A stretch of DNA of 64,000 nt from Variovorax sp. SG517 (lineage in GTDB: Bacteria > Pseudomonadota > Gammaproteobacteria > Burkholderiales > Burkholderiaceae_C). The stretch spans positions 1-64,000 of the forward strand of contig NZ_JABMJG010000006.1 in the NCBI RefSeq assembly GCF_013376045.1, read 5' to 3'. The notes below the pieces were generated by a model. That model made no database searches, was not told where the DNA came from, and was given only the letters and a program-made list of their open reading frames with translations. Both the position numbers and the translations under genes were made by a program. Of this stretch, positions 35,268 through 43,887 are shown one piece after another; position 1 is the first letter of the stretch, and every line of letters begins with the position of its first letter.

Positions 35268-35990
35268 ATGAAACAAGCCTCCCACATTGCGGTGCTCGAC
35301 GACGAGGTTGACATCACGCTGCTGCTGGCCAACTACCTCCAGAGCCACGGTTTCCGCGTCACCCAGGTCCACGACGGACGGGCGCTCATGTCGCTGATGG
35401 GCGCCGACCCGGCGGACCTCGTGCTGCTCGACCTGGGCCTGCCCGGCGAAGACGGCTTCTCCATCGCACGCCGGCTGCGCGAGAGCTTCCGCTGCGGCCT
35501 CGTCATCGTCACGGGCAGGGGCGATGCGGTGGACAAGGTCGTGGGCCTCGAGGTGGGCGCCGACGACTACGTGACCAAGCCCTTCGACCTGCGCGAACTG
35601 GTGGCTCGCGTGAAGGCGGTCCTGCGGCGGATCGCGCCCGAGGTGCCTGCCTCCGCCGCCACGGGCTCGTCCGGCAGGCTGCGCTTCGCCGGCTGGCAGC
35701 TCGACACGGCCGCGCGCAGCCTCAGGAATCCGCAAGGCGAGGAGGTGGCCCTGACCGGCGGCGAGTTCGACCTGCTGCAGGCCTTTGCCCGCCATCCGGG
35801 GCGCGTGCTCTCGCGCGACTTCCTGCTCGAGCAGACGCGCGGTCGCGAGGCGACGCCCTTCGATCGCACGATCGACGTGCAGGTCGGCCGCCTGCGCAGG
35901 AAGATCGAGACGGATGCGGAAGACCCGCAGCTCATCAAGTCGGTACGGGGCGCGGGCTACATCTTGGTGCCGCCGGTCTCCAATGGCTGA
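35268..35990 (+). CDS. OmpR/PhoB-family response regulator
   Basis: A 240-residue two-component regulator. The receiver domain has the acidic pair Asp11-Asp12, phosphoacceptor Asp55 (LVLLDLGLPG) and Lys104 (VTKPFDLRE). The C-terminal winged helix contains LTGGEFDLLQAFARHPGRVL, TIDVQVGRLRRKIE and VRGAGYILV. The stop overlaps the start of a hybrid kinase by 8 bp, so the pair is co-translated and presumably a cognate system. Targets are unknown; its position suggests redox or membrane stress control. Confidence 0.92.
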   Translation: MKQASHIAVLDDEVDITLLLANYLQSHGFRVTQVHDGRALMSLMGADPADLVLLDLGLPGEDGFSIARRLRESFRCGLVIVTGRGDAVDKVVGLEVGADDYVTKPFDLRELVARVKAVLRRIAPEVPASAATGSSGRLRFAGWQLDTAARSLRNPQGEEVALTGGEFDLLQAFARHPGRVLSRDFLLEQTRGREATPFDRTIDVQVGRLRRKIETDAEDPQLIKSVRGAGYILVPPVSNG

Positions 35991-38121
35991 AGCCACCGGC
36001 AAGCCCCAGGATGCCGCCGCCGGCGCGCCCCCGCCGAGGGCGGCGACAGGCTTCGAGGGCTTCGACGAAGGCAGCGTGTTCCGCTCGCTCTTCGTCGCCT
36101 ACCCCGATTCGCTGCTGGTGGTGGACCGCTCCGGCCGCATCATGCTGGCCAATCCCTCGGCGGCCGCGCTGCTGGGCTACGCGGTGGACGAGCTGGTGGG
36201 CCTGGATGTCGACGTGCTGGTGCCCGACAGCATCCGCCCGCGCCACGCCTCGTACCGCGAGGCTTACGGGCATGCTCCCCGCTCCCGCCCCATGGGCACC
36301 CACATGGAGCTCGTGGCCAAGCGCAAGGACGGCAGCGAGGTCATGGTCGAGATCGCGCTCAGCCCGCTGCAGAGCCACGGCCTGCCGTTCGTGGTGGCCG
36401 CCATCCGGGACATCGGCGCCTACCCCCGCGTGAAGCAGGCGCTGCAGCGGGCGCGCTACAGCGAGCACCTGGCGCAGCTGGGCCGGCTGGCGGTCGACAC
36501 GCGCGACCTGCAGGTGGTGCTCGAGCACGTGCCGGCCATCATCACCACCGCGCTGCAGGCCGAGGTCGCGATGGTGTGGCTGCTCGACGGCGCCCGCCTC
36601 GAGTTCCGCGTGGCCAGCGGCGTCGGGCTGGTCGCCGAAGAGGAGATCGGCGCACGCATCGCCAACCGGCCCGACACGCCGCCGGGTTTCGTGTTCTCCC
36701 AGGGCCGGCCGGTCGTGGTGCAGGACTACGCCCGGGAAGACCGCTTCCACGTGCCGCCGGCCTACCTCGATGCCGGCCTGGTCAGCGCGCTCGCGGTGCC
36801 GCTGTCCGACCGGGGGCGCGTGATCGGCATGCTGTCGGTTCGCTCGAAGGAATCCAGGCGCTTCGGCGACGAGGAAGTGCGCTTCCTGGAGTCGCTCTCC
36901 AGCCTGCTCGCCACCAGCCTGCAGCGCGTGCAGACCGAGGAGGCCCTCAACCATTCGCAGCGGCTCGAAAGCGTCGGGCAGCTCACGGGCGGCATCGCGC
37001 ACGACTTCAACAACCTGCTGACCGTGATCCAGGGCAATCTCCAGGTGCTCGAGGAACTGCCGGTGCTCGCGCAGGACGCCTATGCGCAGCAGCTGCTGGC
37101 GGCCGCGGCTCGTGCCACGCGACGCGGCGCAGAGCTCACCGGCAAGCTGCTGGCCTTCTCGCGCCGCCAGGTGCTGCAGCCGAGCGCGGTCGACACCCGC
37201 GCGCTGCTGCACTCGCTGGCCGACATGCTGCGCCGCACGCTCGACCAGCGCATCCGCATCGAGATCGACACTGCCGCCGGCTGTCCGCCCGTGGTGGCCG
37301 ACCCGGGGCAGCTGGAGTCGGCGCTGCTCAACATCGCGATCAATGCGCGCGACGCCATGCCCGAGGGCGGCACGCTGCGCTTTCGCACCGAGCCGTGCGG
37401 GCCCTTGCCGGCGGCGCTGCGCGGCCAGCGCAACAACGAACCGCAGGGCGATGCATCGGCTGCTCCCGCGCGCTTCGTCGCCATCTCCATCGCCGATAGC
37501 GGCACGGGCATGTCCGAGGAAGTGAAGGAACGCGCATTCGAGCCCTTCTTCACCACCAAGGAGGCCGGCCGCGGCACCGGCCTGGGCCTGAGCACGGTGT
37601 ACGGTTTCGTCAACCAGTCGCGCGGCGCGGTCGCGATCGACAGCAAGGCCGGCCAGGGCACCACGGTGACGCTCTATCTGCCGCAGCAGGAGGAGGCCCG
37701 GCCGGCCGTCATGGCGGAAGAGCCGACCGACGAGACCATTCCGGCCGGCCTTCGCGTGATGCTGGTCGAGGACGACGCGGAGGTCCGCAAGGTGGTGCAC
37801 ACCTTCCTTTCCACGCTGGGCTGCGAGGTCTTCACCGCCGCCACGGCCGAGCAGGCGCTGTCCGCGCTCGACGCGGGCGCCGGCCCCTTCGACTTGCTGT
37901 TGAGCGACATCGCGCTGGGTGCCGGCATGCGCGGCACCCGGCTGGCCGCCGAGATCCAGCAGCGTCTTCCGCAACTGGCGGTGCTGCTGATGTCGGGCTT
38001 TTCGTCGGAACTGCTGGACGCCGACCGCGAGGTGCCGCAGGGCTGGGAACTGCTGCGCAAGCCCTACACGCGCTCCGAACTCACGCGGGCCATGGCCAGG
38101 GTGCTGGCCGGCCGCGCCTGA
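35983..38121 (+). CDS. Hybrid sensor histidine kinase (PAS-GAF-HK-REC)
   Basis: A 712-residue kinase with no transmembrane segment visible. Domains in order: PAS (about 30-150, SLLVVDRSGRIMLANPSAAA), GAF (about 180-310, AVPLSDRGRVIGMLSVRSKE), dimerisation/phosphoacceptor with His in GGIAHDFNNLL, HATPase (NIAINARDAMPEGG, DSGTGMSEEV, TGLGLSTVYGF), and a C-terminal receiver with MLVEDDAEVRK and LLLSDIAL. The soluble PAS-GAF input suggests a cytoplasmic signal, such as redox state or a small ligand. The terminal receiver may hold phosphate before or beside the OmpR-type partner encoded upstream. Confidence 0.9.
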   Translation: MAEATGKPQDAAAGAPPPRAATGFEGFDEGSVFRSLFVAYPDSLLVVDRSGRIMLANPSAAALLGYAVDELVGLDVDVLVPDSIRPRHASYREAYGHAPRSRPMGTHMELVAKRKDGSEVMVEIALSPLQSHGLPFVVAAIRDIGAYPRVKQALQRARYSEHLAQLGRLAVDTRDLQVVLEHVPAIITTALQAEVAMVWLLDGARLEFRVASGVGLVAEEEIGARIANRPDTPPGFVFSQGRPVVVQDYAREDRFHVPPAYLDAGLVSALAVPLSDRGRVIGMLSVRSKESRRFGDEEVRFLESLSSLLATSLQRVQTEEALNHSQRLESVGQLTGGIAHDFNNLLTVIQGNLQVLEELPVLAQDAYAQQLLAAAARATRRGAELTGKLLAFSRRQVLQPSAVDTRALLHSLADMLRRTLDQRIRIEIDTAAGCPPVVADPGQLESALLNIAINARDAMPEGGTLRFRTEPCGPLPAALRGQRNNEPQGDASAAPARFVAISIADSGTGMSEEVKERAFEPFFTTKEAGRGTGLGLSTVYGFVNQSRGAVAIDSKAGQGTTVTLYLPQQEEARPAVMAEEPTDETIPAGLRVMLVEDDAEVRKVVHTFLSTLGCEVFTAATAEQALSALDAGAGPFDLLLSDIALGAGMRGTRLAAEIQQRLPQLAVLLMSGFSSELLDADREVPQGWELLRKPYTRSELTRAMARVLAGRA

Positions 38122-38139
38122 GCGCGCAGGCGGCGGGCC

Positions 38140-38910
38140 TTACTGGAGCATGGCCGGCGCGGGCGCGAGGCAGCGCTGCACGAAGGCCGACAGGGCTCCC
38201 ACGTCGGGGATCTGCACGTCGCGCCGCCCCTTGGTCGCGAATCCGATGACGTTGTCGCGCGCCAGCCGCGACAGCGCGCGGCTCACGCTCTCCAGCGTCA
38301 TGCCCAGGTAGTTACCGATCTCGGCGCGGGTCATGCGCAGGGTGATCTCGTCGGTGCGCATGCCGCGCTCGGCGAGCGTTTCCGCCCAGTAGCGCAGAAA
38401 GTCGGCCACGCGGGCATCGGCCGGCAGCGTGCAGACCGACATCAGCGAATCGCGGTCATGCGCGATCTCGCGGCTCATGGCGGCGTGAAGCACCTGCAGC
38501 AAGGCGGGTTGCGCGGCGCAGGCCGCCAGCAGGGCTTCGTACGAGACAACCCAGATCTCGCCGGTGTCCATGGCCACCGCATCGCACGAGTAGCGCCCGC
38601 TGGCGATGCCGTCGAAGCCGAGCCAGTCGCCGCGGAACTTCAGGCCCACCACCTGCTCGCGTCCGTCGGCCGAGAGATTCACGATCTTGAAGAAGCCGGA
38701 GTTCAGGATGTAGAGGTTGCCGAAGCGCTCGCCCGCCTGGTAGATCGTGTCGCCCGTGTGCACGACGCGGCGCTGCGGCCTGAGCCGTTCGCCCAGCAGC
38801 TTGAGCGTGTCGGCGGTGCTTTGCTGTCCCATGCAGTCCCGGCCGATGCCGGCCGCAGCATAGCTGGGCGGGACCTTGGCGTTCTTCGAGGGGATGGCGG
38901 CGTTGAGCAT
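38140..38910 (-). CDS. Crp/Fnr-family transcriptional regulator without the Fe-S cysteine cluster
   Basis: A 256-residue regulator; AAGGAG six bases before the ATG fixes the start. The cNMP-type beta-barrel contains VVHTGDTIYQAGERFGNLYI and LGFDGIASGRYSCDAVAM. The C-terminal HTH has RAEIGNYLGMTLESVSRALS, whose E-x2-S-R recognition pattern equals that of FNR and predicts TTGAT half-sites. The FNR N-terminal cysteine cluster is absent: Cys26 is the only cysteine in the first 30 residues. It is therefore likely a DNR/FixK-like or otherwise gated factor. It is convergent with the hybrid kinase and the best candidate to read the island's TTGAT boxes. Confidence 0.88.
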   Translation of the reverse strand: MLNAAIPSKNAKVPPSYAAAGIGRDCMGQQSTADTLKLLGERLRPQRRVVHTGDTIYQAGERFGNLYILNSGFFKIVNLSADGREQVVGLKFRGDWLGFDGIASGRYSCDAVAMDTGEIWVVSYEALLAACAAQPALLQVLHAAMSREIAHDRDSLMSVCTLPADARVADFLRYWAETLAERGMRTDEITLRMTRAEIGNYLGMTLESVSRALSRLARDNVIGFATKGRRDVQIPDVGALSAFVQRCLAPAPAMLQ

Positions 38911-39078
38911 CTGCGACTCCTTGGTGGTCTTCTCGTGTCGATGCAGGGATGCTAGGAAGCGTTGGGCAATGCAATGACAACGGCCGGAATCGGCGCGTAA
39001 CGCTCGGTGAATGCAATGTGTCCGGCGTGTATCAACGGCCGGCGGCATGCGGCAGGTCACGCGCTCGCGCCCGCGCCT

Positions 39079-39092
39079 TTGACCTGCATCAA
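39079..39092 (+). promoter_or_regulatory. FNR-type box for OTCase-like gene
   Basis: TTGAC-CTGC-ATCAA, one base off consensus, 54 bp before the ATG at 39146. Confidence 0.65.
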
Positions 39093-39145
39093 GTCCGGGG
39101 GCTCCGGTCGGCTTAGCCTCTGCAGGTCGCACATTGACCATTGCC

Positions 39146-39649
39146 ATGCCTCCTTCCAACAACGCCTGCAGTCCCGAGGCCGAACTCCAGCTCTCCCCGT
39201 TGAACGTGGCGAGCCTGCTCGGCCACGCGCGCATCCTCCAGCGCGCGGCGCTGGACGGCACCACGCGCCAGCTGCTGCGCGGCAAGAACCTGGGCTTGCT
39301 GTGCGAGGCGCCGGCCGACGAGGCACAGGCGCTGTTCCGCCGGGCCGCCGAGGAACTGGGCGCCCACGTGGCGGTGATGCGCCCGAGCCTCTCCCGCGCG
39401 AGCACGCCGCAGGAGGTGCAGCACACGGCGCGCATGCTCGGCCGGCTCTACGAAGCCGTGGAGTGCCAGGGCCTCGACCCCGTGCTGGTGCGGCACATTG
39501 CCCTGCATGCGGGAATCCCGGTCTTCGACGGGGCCGCAACGCGGGGCCATCCGGCCGACCGGCTCGCGGAACTGCTCGGGAACGCGATGCCGCTGGCCGA
39601 CAACCGGCGCTTCGTGCTCCAGGCGATGTTGCTGGACGCGATCGCCTGA
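39146..39649 (+). CDS. Stand-alone degenerate ornithine-carbamoyltransferase N-domain protein
   Basis: A 167-residue protein that aligns with the carbamoyl-phosphate domain of ornithine carbamoyltransferase. LRGKNLGLLCEA (44-55) matches LTGKNIALIFEK, LGAHV (71-75) matches QGARV, HTARMLGRLYEAV (93-105) matches DTARVLGRMYDGI, HAGIPVFDG (121-129) and HPADRLAELL (135-144) match the NG-x-HPTQ-x-LADLL region. The phosphate-binding STRTR is replaced by ADEAQ (57-61), HPTQ is HPAD, and the ornithine domain is missing. It should not be a transferase; ligand sensing or a scaffold role is possible. An FNR-type box lies 54 bp upstream. Confidence 0.8.
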   Translation: MPPSNNACSPEAELQLSPLNVASLLGHARILQRAALDGTTRQLLRGKNLGLLCEAPADEAQALFRRAAEELGAHVAVMRPSLSRASTPQEVQHTARMLGRLYEAVECQGLDPVLVRHIALHAGIPVFDGAATRGHPADRLAELLGNAMPLADNRRFVLQAMLLDAIA

Positions 39650-39731
39650 GCCCGGCGGGCGCATGCCGCGCCGCTTCAATGTGGTGGCGAGCGATCTGCC
39701 CTTGGGTGCCCCTCGATGCGACGGGATCCGT

Positions 39732-40436
39732 TCAACGGCACCAGGCGTCGATCTGCCTGGCGAGATCCGCCCACAGGGCATGCACCGCCATGCCGGCCAG
39801 CAGCATGCCGGCCATCCTGGTACCCCAGCCCTGGCGCGTGCCGCCATTGCCGGCCAGGCGCAGGCGCTGCCAGAGCCATGGCCCGGCGATCAGCGAAACG
39901 CCGCTGCCGATCGCGAACAGCGCCATCAGCGCCGCCCCCTGCAGCGGTCCGTTGCCCAGCCCCGCCAGCATCAGCGCCGAATAGAGCAGCCCGCACGGCA
40001 GCGCCACCCACAGCAGTCCGGTGGCGAACACGCCCAGCCAGGTGCTGCCCGCATGGGGACGAAGACGCGCTTCGAGCGAACGGCCGATGCGCTGCGCCCA
40101 CAGTGGCTGCCGCCCGGTGGCGGCCAGCATCGCGCCCCAGGTGAACACGAAGACGTGCAGCAGCACCCACAGAGGCCGCAGCGCGACGACATGGGTGCTG
40201 GCCAGCGCCAGGCTGTCGACGCTGGCTGCGGCGATGGCGCCCGCGACCGAATAGCTCGCGATGCGCCCCAGATGGAACGCGCCGGGCGCCGCGAATGCCG
40301 CCGCCGCGCCCTGCCCCGCCGGCGCGAGCGGCACGATCCGGATCACCGCCGACGAAGCCGCGCCGCACATCGCGACGCAGTGCGGCCCTCCCGCGAGGCC
40401 CATGAGCAGCGCGGCTGCGGCAAGCGCGAGCTGCAT
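39732..40436 (-). CDS. TauE/SafE-like (UreH/DsbD-type) membrane protein
   Basis: A 234-residue inner-membrane protein with about six hydrophobic helices. The opening LLMGLAGGPHCVAMCGAASS, with two cysteines and a histidine in the first helix, is typical of the family member linked to cbb3 oxidase loci; WVALPCGLLYSALMLA is the matching second half. It is often annotated as a sulfite exporter. In this setting copper or haem handling for the oxidase is more plausible. It begins 2 bp after hemN and ends the long minus-strand run. Confidence 0.82.
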   Translation of the reverse strand: MQLALAAAALLMGLAGGPHCVAMCGAASSAVIRIVPLAPAGQGAAAAFAAPGAFHLGRIASYSVAGAIAAASVDSLALASTHVVALRPLWVLLHVFVFTWGAMLAATGRQPLWAQRIGRSLEARLRPHAGSTWLGVFATGLLWVALPCGLLYSALMLAGLGNGPLQGAALMALFAIGSGVSLIAGPWLWQRLRLAGNGGTRQGWGTRMAGMLLAGMAVHALWADLARQIDAWCR

Positions 40437-40438
40437 GC

Positions 40439-41881
40439 TCAGACCACGCGGGAAAAGCGCGTGCGGTTCGCTCGGCAGTAACGGTCGAACACCATGGCGA
40501 CCGCGCGCACCAGGAACCAGCCCTGCTGCGTGACGACGAGGTCGTGGTCGCTCAGCCGCACCAGGCCGTTGGCGGCCAGCGGCCCGAGCGCCGCGAACTC
40601 GACGGCGAAGTAGCGCCGGAAATCGATGGCGAACGACTCTCCCATGGCGTCGAAGTCGATCCGGCCGCGGCACATCAGCGCCATGATCACCTCGCGCCGT
40701 AGCAGGTCGTCGCGTGAGAGCGCGAGGCCCCGCACCACAGGCAGGCGGCCCTGGTCCAGGAGATCGCGGTACTCGTCCAGGGTCTTGGCGTTCTGGCTGT
40801 AGGTGGCGCCGACACGACCGATGCCCGAGACGCCGAGCGCAATCAGGTCGCCCTCGGGCCGTGTGCCGTAGCCCTGGAAGTCGCGGTGCAGCCGCCCTTC
40901 CTTCTTCGCGACGGCAAGCGGATCGTCGGGCAGCGCGAAGTGGTCCATGCCGATGTAGACATAGCCCGCCTCGGTGAGCCGCGCTATCGCGCTTGCGAGC
41001 ATGCGCACCCGCGCGGCGGCGTCCGGCAGCTCCGAGGCGGAAATGCGCCGCTGCGGCTTGAAGCGCTCTGGCAGGTGCGCATAGGCGTAGAGCGCGATGC
41101 GGTCGGGCCGCAGCTCGCGGACCTGCGCCAGCGACCGCTCGAACGAAGCGTCGTCCTGGCGCGGCAGGCCGTAGATCAGGTCGACGTTGATCGACTCGAA
41201 GCCGAGCTCGCGCGCGGCAGCCATCAACGAGAAGACCTGGCGCGCCGGCTGGATGCGGTGCACGGCCTGCTGCACCGCGGGGTCGAAGTCCTGCACGCCG
41301 AAGCTCAGGCGGTTGAAGCCCAGCACGGCAAGGTTCGAGAGGCGGCGGGCGTCCACCGTGCGCGGATCGATCTCGATGGAACGTTCGCCGCCCGGCACGA
41401 AGGCGAAGGAGCGGTGCAGCAGCGCCATGAGCTCGCCGAGCTCCGAGTCGTCCAGGAAGGTGGGCGAGCCTCCGCCGAGGTGCAGGTTGCTGACCGTGGC
41501 ACCCCGGCCGAGCTGCGCGGCCTGCAGCTCGGCCTCGCGCGCCAGGTCGTTCAGGTACTGGCGGCCGCGCTCATGGTGCCTGGTGACGATCTTGTTGCAC
41601 GCGCAGTAGTAGCACAGCGATTCGCAGAACGGGATGTGGACGTACAGCGACAGCGGCGGCGCCAGCGCGCCAGCCTCGCGCCGGCGGCGCAGCGCCTGCG
41701 CGTACTCGTCGGCGCCGAAGGCCTCCACGAAGCGGTCCGCCGTGGGGTAAGAGGTGTAGCGCGGTCCGGGAACATCGAACTGGCGCAGCAGGTCGACGGG
41801 CAGCGGCACGGGTCCGGTGTCGACAGTGGCAACGGTGGTTGCGGCGGCCACGGGAAGAGGAGCTGAAGCGGCGGGAGTCAT
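40439..41881 (-). CDS. hemN: Oxygen-independent coproporphyrinogen III oxidase (HemN)
   Basis: A 480-residue radical-SAM enzyme converting coproporphyrinogen III to protoporphyrinogen IX without O2. The cluster motif is CESLCYYCACN (C-x3-C-x2-C), preceded by LYVHIPFCES. GGGSPTFLDD, FGVQDFDPAVQQAVHR, YGLPRQ and GYGTRPEGDLIALGVSGIG are HemN-specific. The start at 41881 overlaps the preceding small membrane-protein stop (ATGA). It supplies haem for cbb3 oxidase at low oxygen, and FNR-linked placement is usual. Confidence 0.95.
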   Translation of the reverse strand: MTPAASAPLPVAAATTVATVDTGPVPLPVDLLRQFDVPGPRYTSYPTADRFVEAFGADEYAQALRRRREAGALAPPLSLYVHIPFCESLCYYCACNKIVTRHHERGRQYLNDLAREAELQAAQLGRGATVSNLHLGGGSPTFLDDSELGELMALLHRSFAFVPGGERSIEIDPRTVDARRLSNLAVLGFNRLSFGVQDFDPAVQQAVHRIQPARQVFSLMAAARELGFESINVDLIYGLPRQDDASFERSLAQVRELRPDRIALYAYAHLPERFKPQRRISASELPDAAARVRMLASAIARLTEAGYVYIGMDHFALPDDPLAVAKKEGRLHRDFQGYGTRPEGDLIALGVSGIGRVGATYSQNAKTLDEYRDLLDQGRLPVVRGLALSRDDLLRREVIMALMCRGRIDFDAMGESFAIDFRRYFAVEFAALGPLAANGLVRLSDHDLVVTQQGWFLVRAVAMVFDRYCRANRTRFSRVV

Positions 41882-42144
41882 TGCAGGGGCGTCCCCAGGG
41901 AAGCTTTGGAGCCTTCCGGCGCAAGCGGGCCGGCGAGCAGCGTCGTGCAGGCGCTCGACGCCGCCGCCATGAGCCAGAAGACGAAGAAGGCGCCGGTGTA
42001 GATGCCCTGCCGCGACATGCGCAGCGCGTCGGCGCCGCAGAAGGTGTTGACGGGATCGATGAGCGCGAACACCAGCACCTCCATGCCGCAGGCCACCAGG
42101 AAGGAGGGCCAGAGGACGGCCGCGAGCTGGCGGAAGCCGTTCAT
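41878..42144 (-). CDS. Small two-helix membrane protein in cbb3 assembly operon
   Basis: An 88-residue product with two hydrophobic stretches (LAAVLWPSFLVACGMEVLVF and GAFFVFWLMAAASSACTTLL) joined by a short loop with a cysteine. Its start overlaps the ccoH stop and its stop overlaps the hemN start, both ATGA. It is thus locked between two oxidase-biogenesis genes. No named family recognised; a small cbb3 or haem assembly helper is the obvious guess. Confidence 0.7.
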   Translation of the reverse strand: MNGFRQLAAVLWPSFLVACGMEVLVFALIDPVNTFCGADALRMSRQGIYTGAFFVFWLMAAASSACTTLLAGPLAPEGSKASLGTPLQ

Positions 42145-42440
42145 GGCGCCGCCTTCCGGGCCGGCGGCGGCACGTCTTCCGCCGGCGTGGTCGCATGGTT
42201 GCGTCCGGCCAGCGCGGGCATGAGCCTCTTCGCGGCCAGCGTCCTGTTGATCTCGACGCCCTCGCGGTAGTAGTCCTCGGACACCAGCGCGTCCGGGCTG
42301 CGCCATGCGAGCCAGAAGGTCGCGCAGCTCGCGACCATCACGGCCAGCGGGCCGCCGATCACCATCCAAAGCAGCGGATGGCGCCACCAGGGCTTGTCCA
42401 CCAGCGCGTCCATCGATGAATCCGTCACTGCTGCGTTCAT
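42141..42440 (-). CDS. ccoH: cbb3 oxidase assembly protein CcoH/FixH
   Basis: A 99-residue single-span protein: cytoplasmic N-terminus, one helix (WWRHPLLWMVIGGPLAVMVA), then SPDALVSEDYYREGVEINRT, the FixH hallmark with the DYY motif. It is shorter than rhizobial FixH. It aids assembly of the cbb3 complex and lies 10 bp downstream of ccoG. Confidence 0.88.
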   Translation of the reverse strand: MNAAVTDSSMDALVDKPWWRHPLLWMVIGGPLAVMVASCATFWLAWRSPDALVSEDYYREGVEINRTLAAKRLMPALAGRNHATTPAEDVPPPARKAAP

Positions 42441-42450
42441 TTGCGACCTT

Positions 42451-43872
42451 TCAGCGCGGCACCAGGAAGGCCGCTTTCTCGGAAACCTGCGCTGCGCCGC
42501 CCTCCTCGCGGATGCGGAAATGCACCTCGTGAGAACCAGGGGGCACGGTGCCATACGGCACCTGCAGCCGCACGGCGACCCAGCGCGACTGGGCCGCATC
42601 GACACTCACCGGCTCGTCCGGCGACACGCTCAGCCCTTCCAGACCGACGGCCGCAATGCGGTAGCGCTGCGGCTGCTCGGTGGCGTTCATGATCTGCAGC
42701 CGGTAGACGTTCTCCAGCCGCCCGCCCTCGGCGATGCGCGCCAGCGAGGCGCGGTCCCGCACCACGTCGACCTTGAACGGCGTGCGAACGACGAGGCTCG
42801 CGAGCAGCCCGGCCACCAGCACCGCCAGGATCGCCGTGTAGACCAGCACCCGCGGCCTCAGCACGCGCCGCAGCAGCTGCCGGCGCGACCAGCCGGCTTC
42901 CATGCCGTTCTGCGTGTCGTAGCGGATCAACCCCGGCGCGTAGGCCATCTTCTCCATCACGGTGCCGCACGCATCCACGCAGAGACCGCAGCCGATGCAC
43001 TCGTACTGCAGGCCCTGGCGGATGTCGATGCCCGTGGGACACACCTGCACGCACAGGCCGCAGTCGATGCAGTCGCCCAGCGCCAGCGTGCGCGGGTCGG
43101 GCCCCTTGCGGCGCGGCGCGCGCGGTTCGCCGCGCTTTGGGTCATAGCTCACGATCAGCGTGTCGCGGTCGAACATGGCGCTCTGGAAGCGCGCGTAGGG
43201 GCACATGTACTTGCAGACCTGCTCGCGCATGAAGCCCGCGTTGCCGTAGGTCGCGAAGCCGTAGAAGAACACCCAGAAGACCTCCCACGAACCCATCTGC
43301 GTCTGCAGGAAGGCCATGCCGAGCTCGCGGATGGGCGTGAAGTAGCCCACGAAGGTGAAGCCGGTCCACATCGCGATGCCGATCCAGACGATGTGCTTGA
43401 ACCACTTCTTCACCAGCTTCTCGAGCGACATCGGCTCGGCGTCCAGCCGCATGCGCGCGACGCGGTTGCCTTCGATCTTCTGCTCCACCCACATGAAGAT
43501 CTCGGTGTAGACCGTCTGCGGGCAGGCATAGCCGCACCACAGCCGCCCCGCCGCCGCGGTGAAGAGGAAGAGCGAGAGCGCGCTGATGACCAGCAGGCCC
43601 GAGAGATAGATCAGGTCCTGCGGATAGAGCACCAGCCCGAAGATATAGAAGCGCCGCGCCGCGAGGTCGAACAGCACCATCTGGCGCCCGCCCCACTCCA
43701 CCCAGGGCATGCCATAGAACACGAACTGCGTGAGAAAGACCAGCGCCCAGCGCCAGCGCGCGAACACGCCGCGCACGGTGCGGGGATAGATCTTCTTCGA
43801 GGCCTCGTACAGGCCGACCTCCTCGCCTCCTCCCGGGTCGGCGTTTGCGATGGGAATGATCCTGCGGGTCAT
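42451..43872 (-). CDS. ccoG: cbb3 oxidase accessory ferredoxin-type protein CcoG/FixG
   Basis: A 473-residue polytopic protein with several N-terminal helices, the conserved RLWCGYACPQTVYTEIFMWV segment, and two cytoplasmic 4Fe-4S motifs (CIDCGLCVQVCPTGIDIRQG and CIGCGLCVDAC). An Ig-like C-terminal periplasmic domain follows. CcoG reduces copper for delivery to the cbb3 active site. It starts 15 bp after the ccoP stop. Length and motifs are intact. Confidence 0.95.
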   Translation of the reverse strand: MTRRIIPIANADPGGGEEVGLYEASKKIYPRTVRGVFARWRWALVFLTQFVFYGMPWVEWGGRQMVLFDLAARRFYIFGLVLYPQDLIYLSGLLVISALSLFLFTAAAGRLWCGYACPQTVYTEIFMWVEQKIEGNRVARMRLDAEPMSLEKLVKKWFKHIVWIGIAMWTGFTFVGYFTPIRELGMAFLQTQMGSWEVFWVFFYGFATYGNAGFMREQVCKYMCPYARFQSAMFDRDTLIVSYDPKRGEPRAPRRKGPDPRTLALGDCIDCGLCVQVCPTGIDIRQGLQYECIGCGLCVDACGTVMEKMAYAPGLIRYDTQNGMEAGWSRRQLLRRVLRPRVLVYTAILAVLVAGLLASLVVRTPFKVDVVRDRASLARIAEGGRLENVYRLQIMNATEQPQRYRIAAVGLEGLSVSPDEPVSVDAAQSRWVAVRLQVPYGTVPPGSHEVHFRIREEGGAAQVSEKAAFLVPR

Positions 43873-43887
43873 GGCGGTTCGCCGGCT

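Noticed and set aside
35935..37974. A 679-codon minus-strand frame opposite the hybrid kinase
   Set aside because: Antisense to a multi-domain kinase with intact motifs; no recognisable domain of its own.
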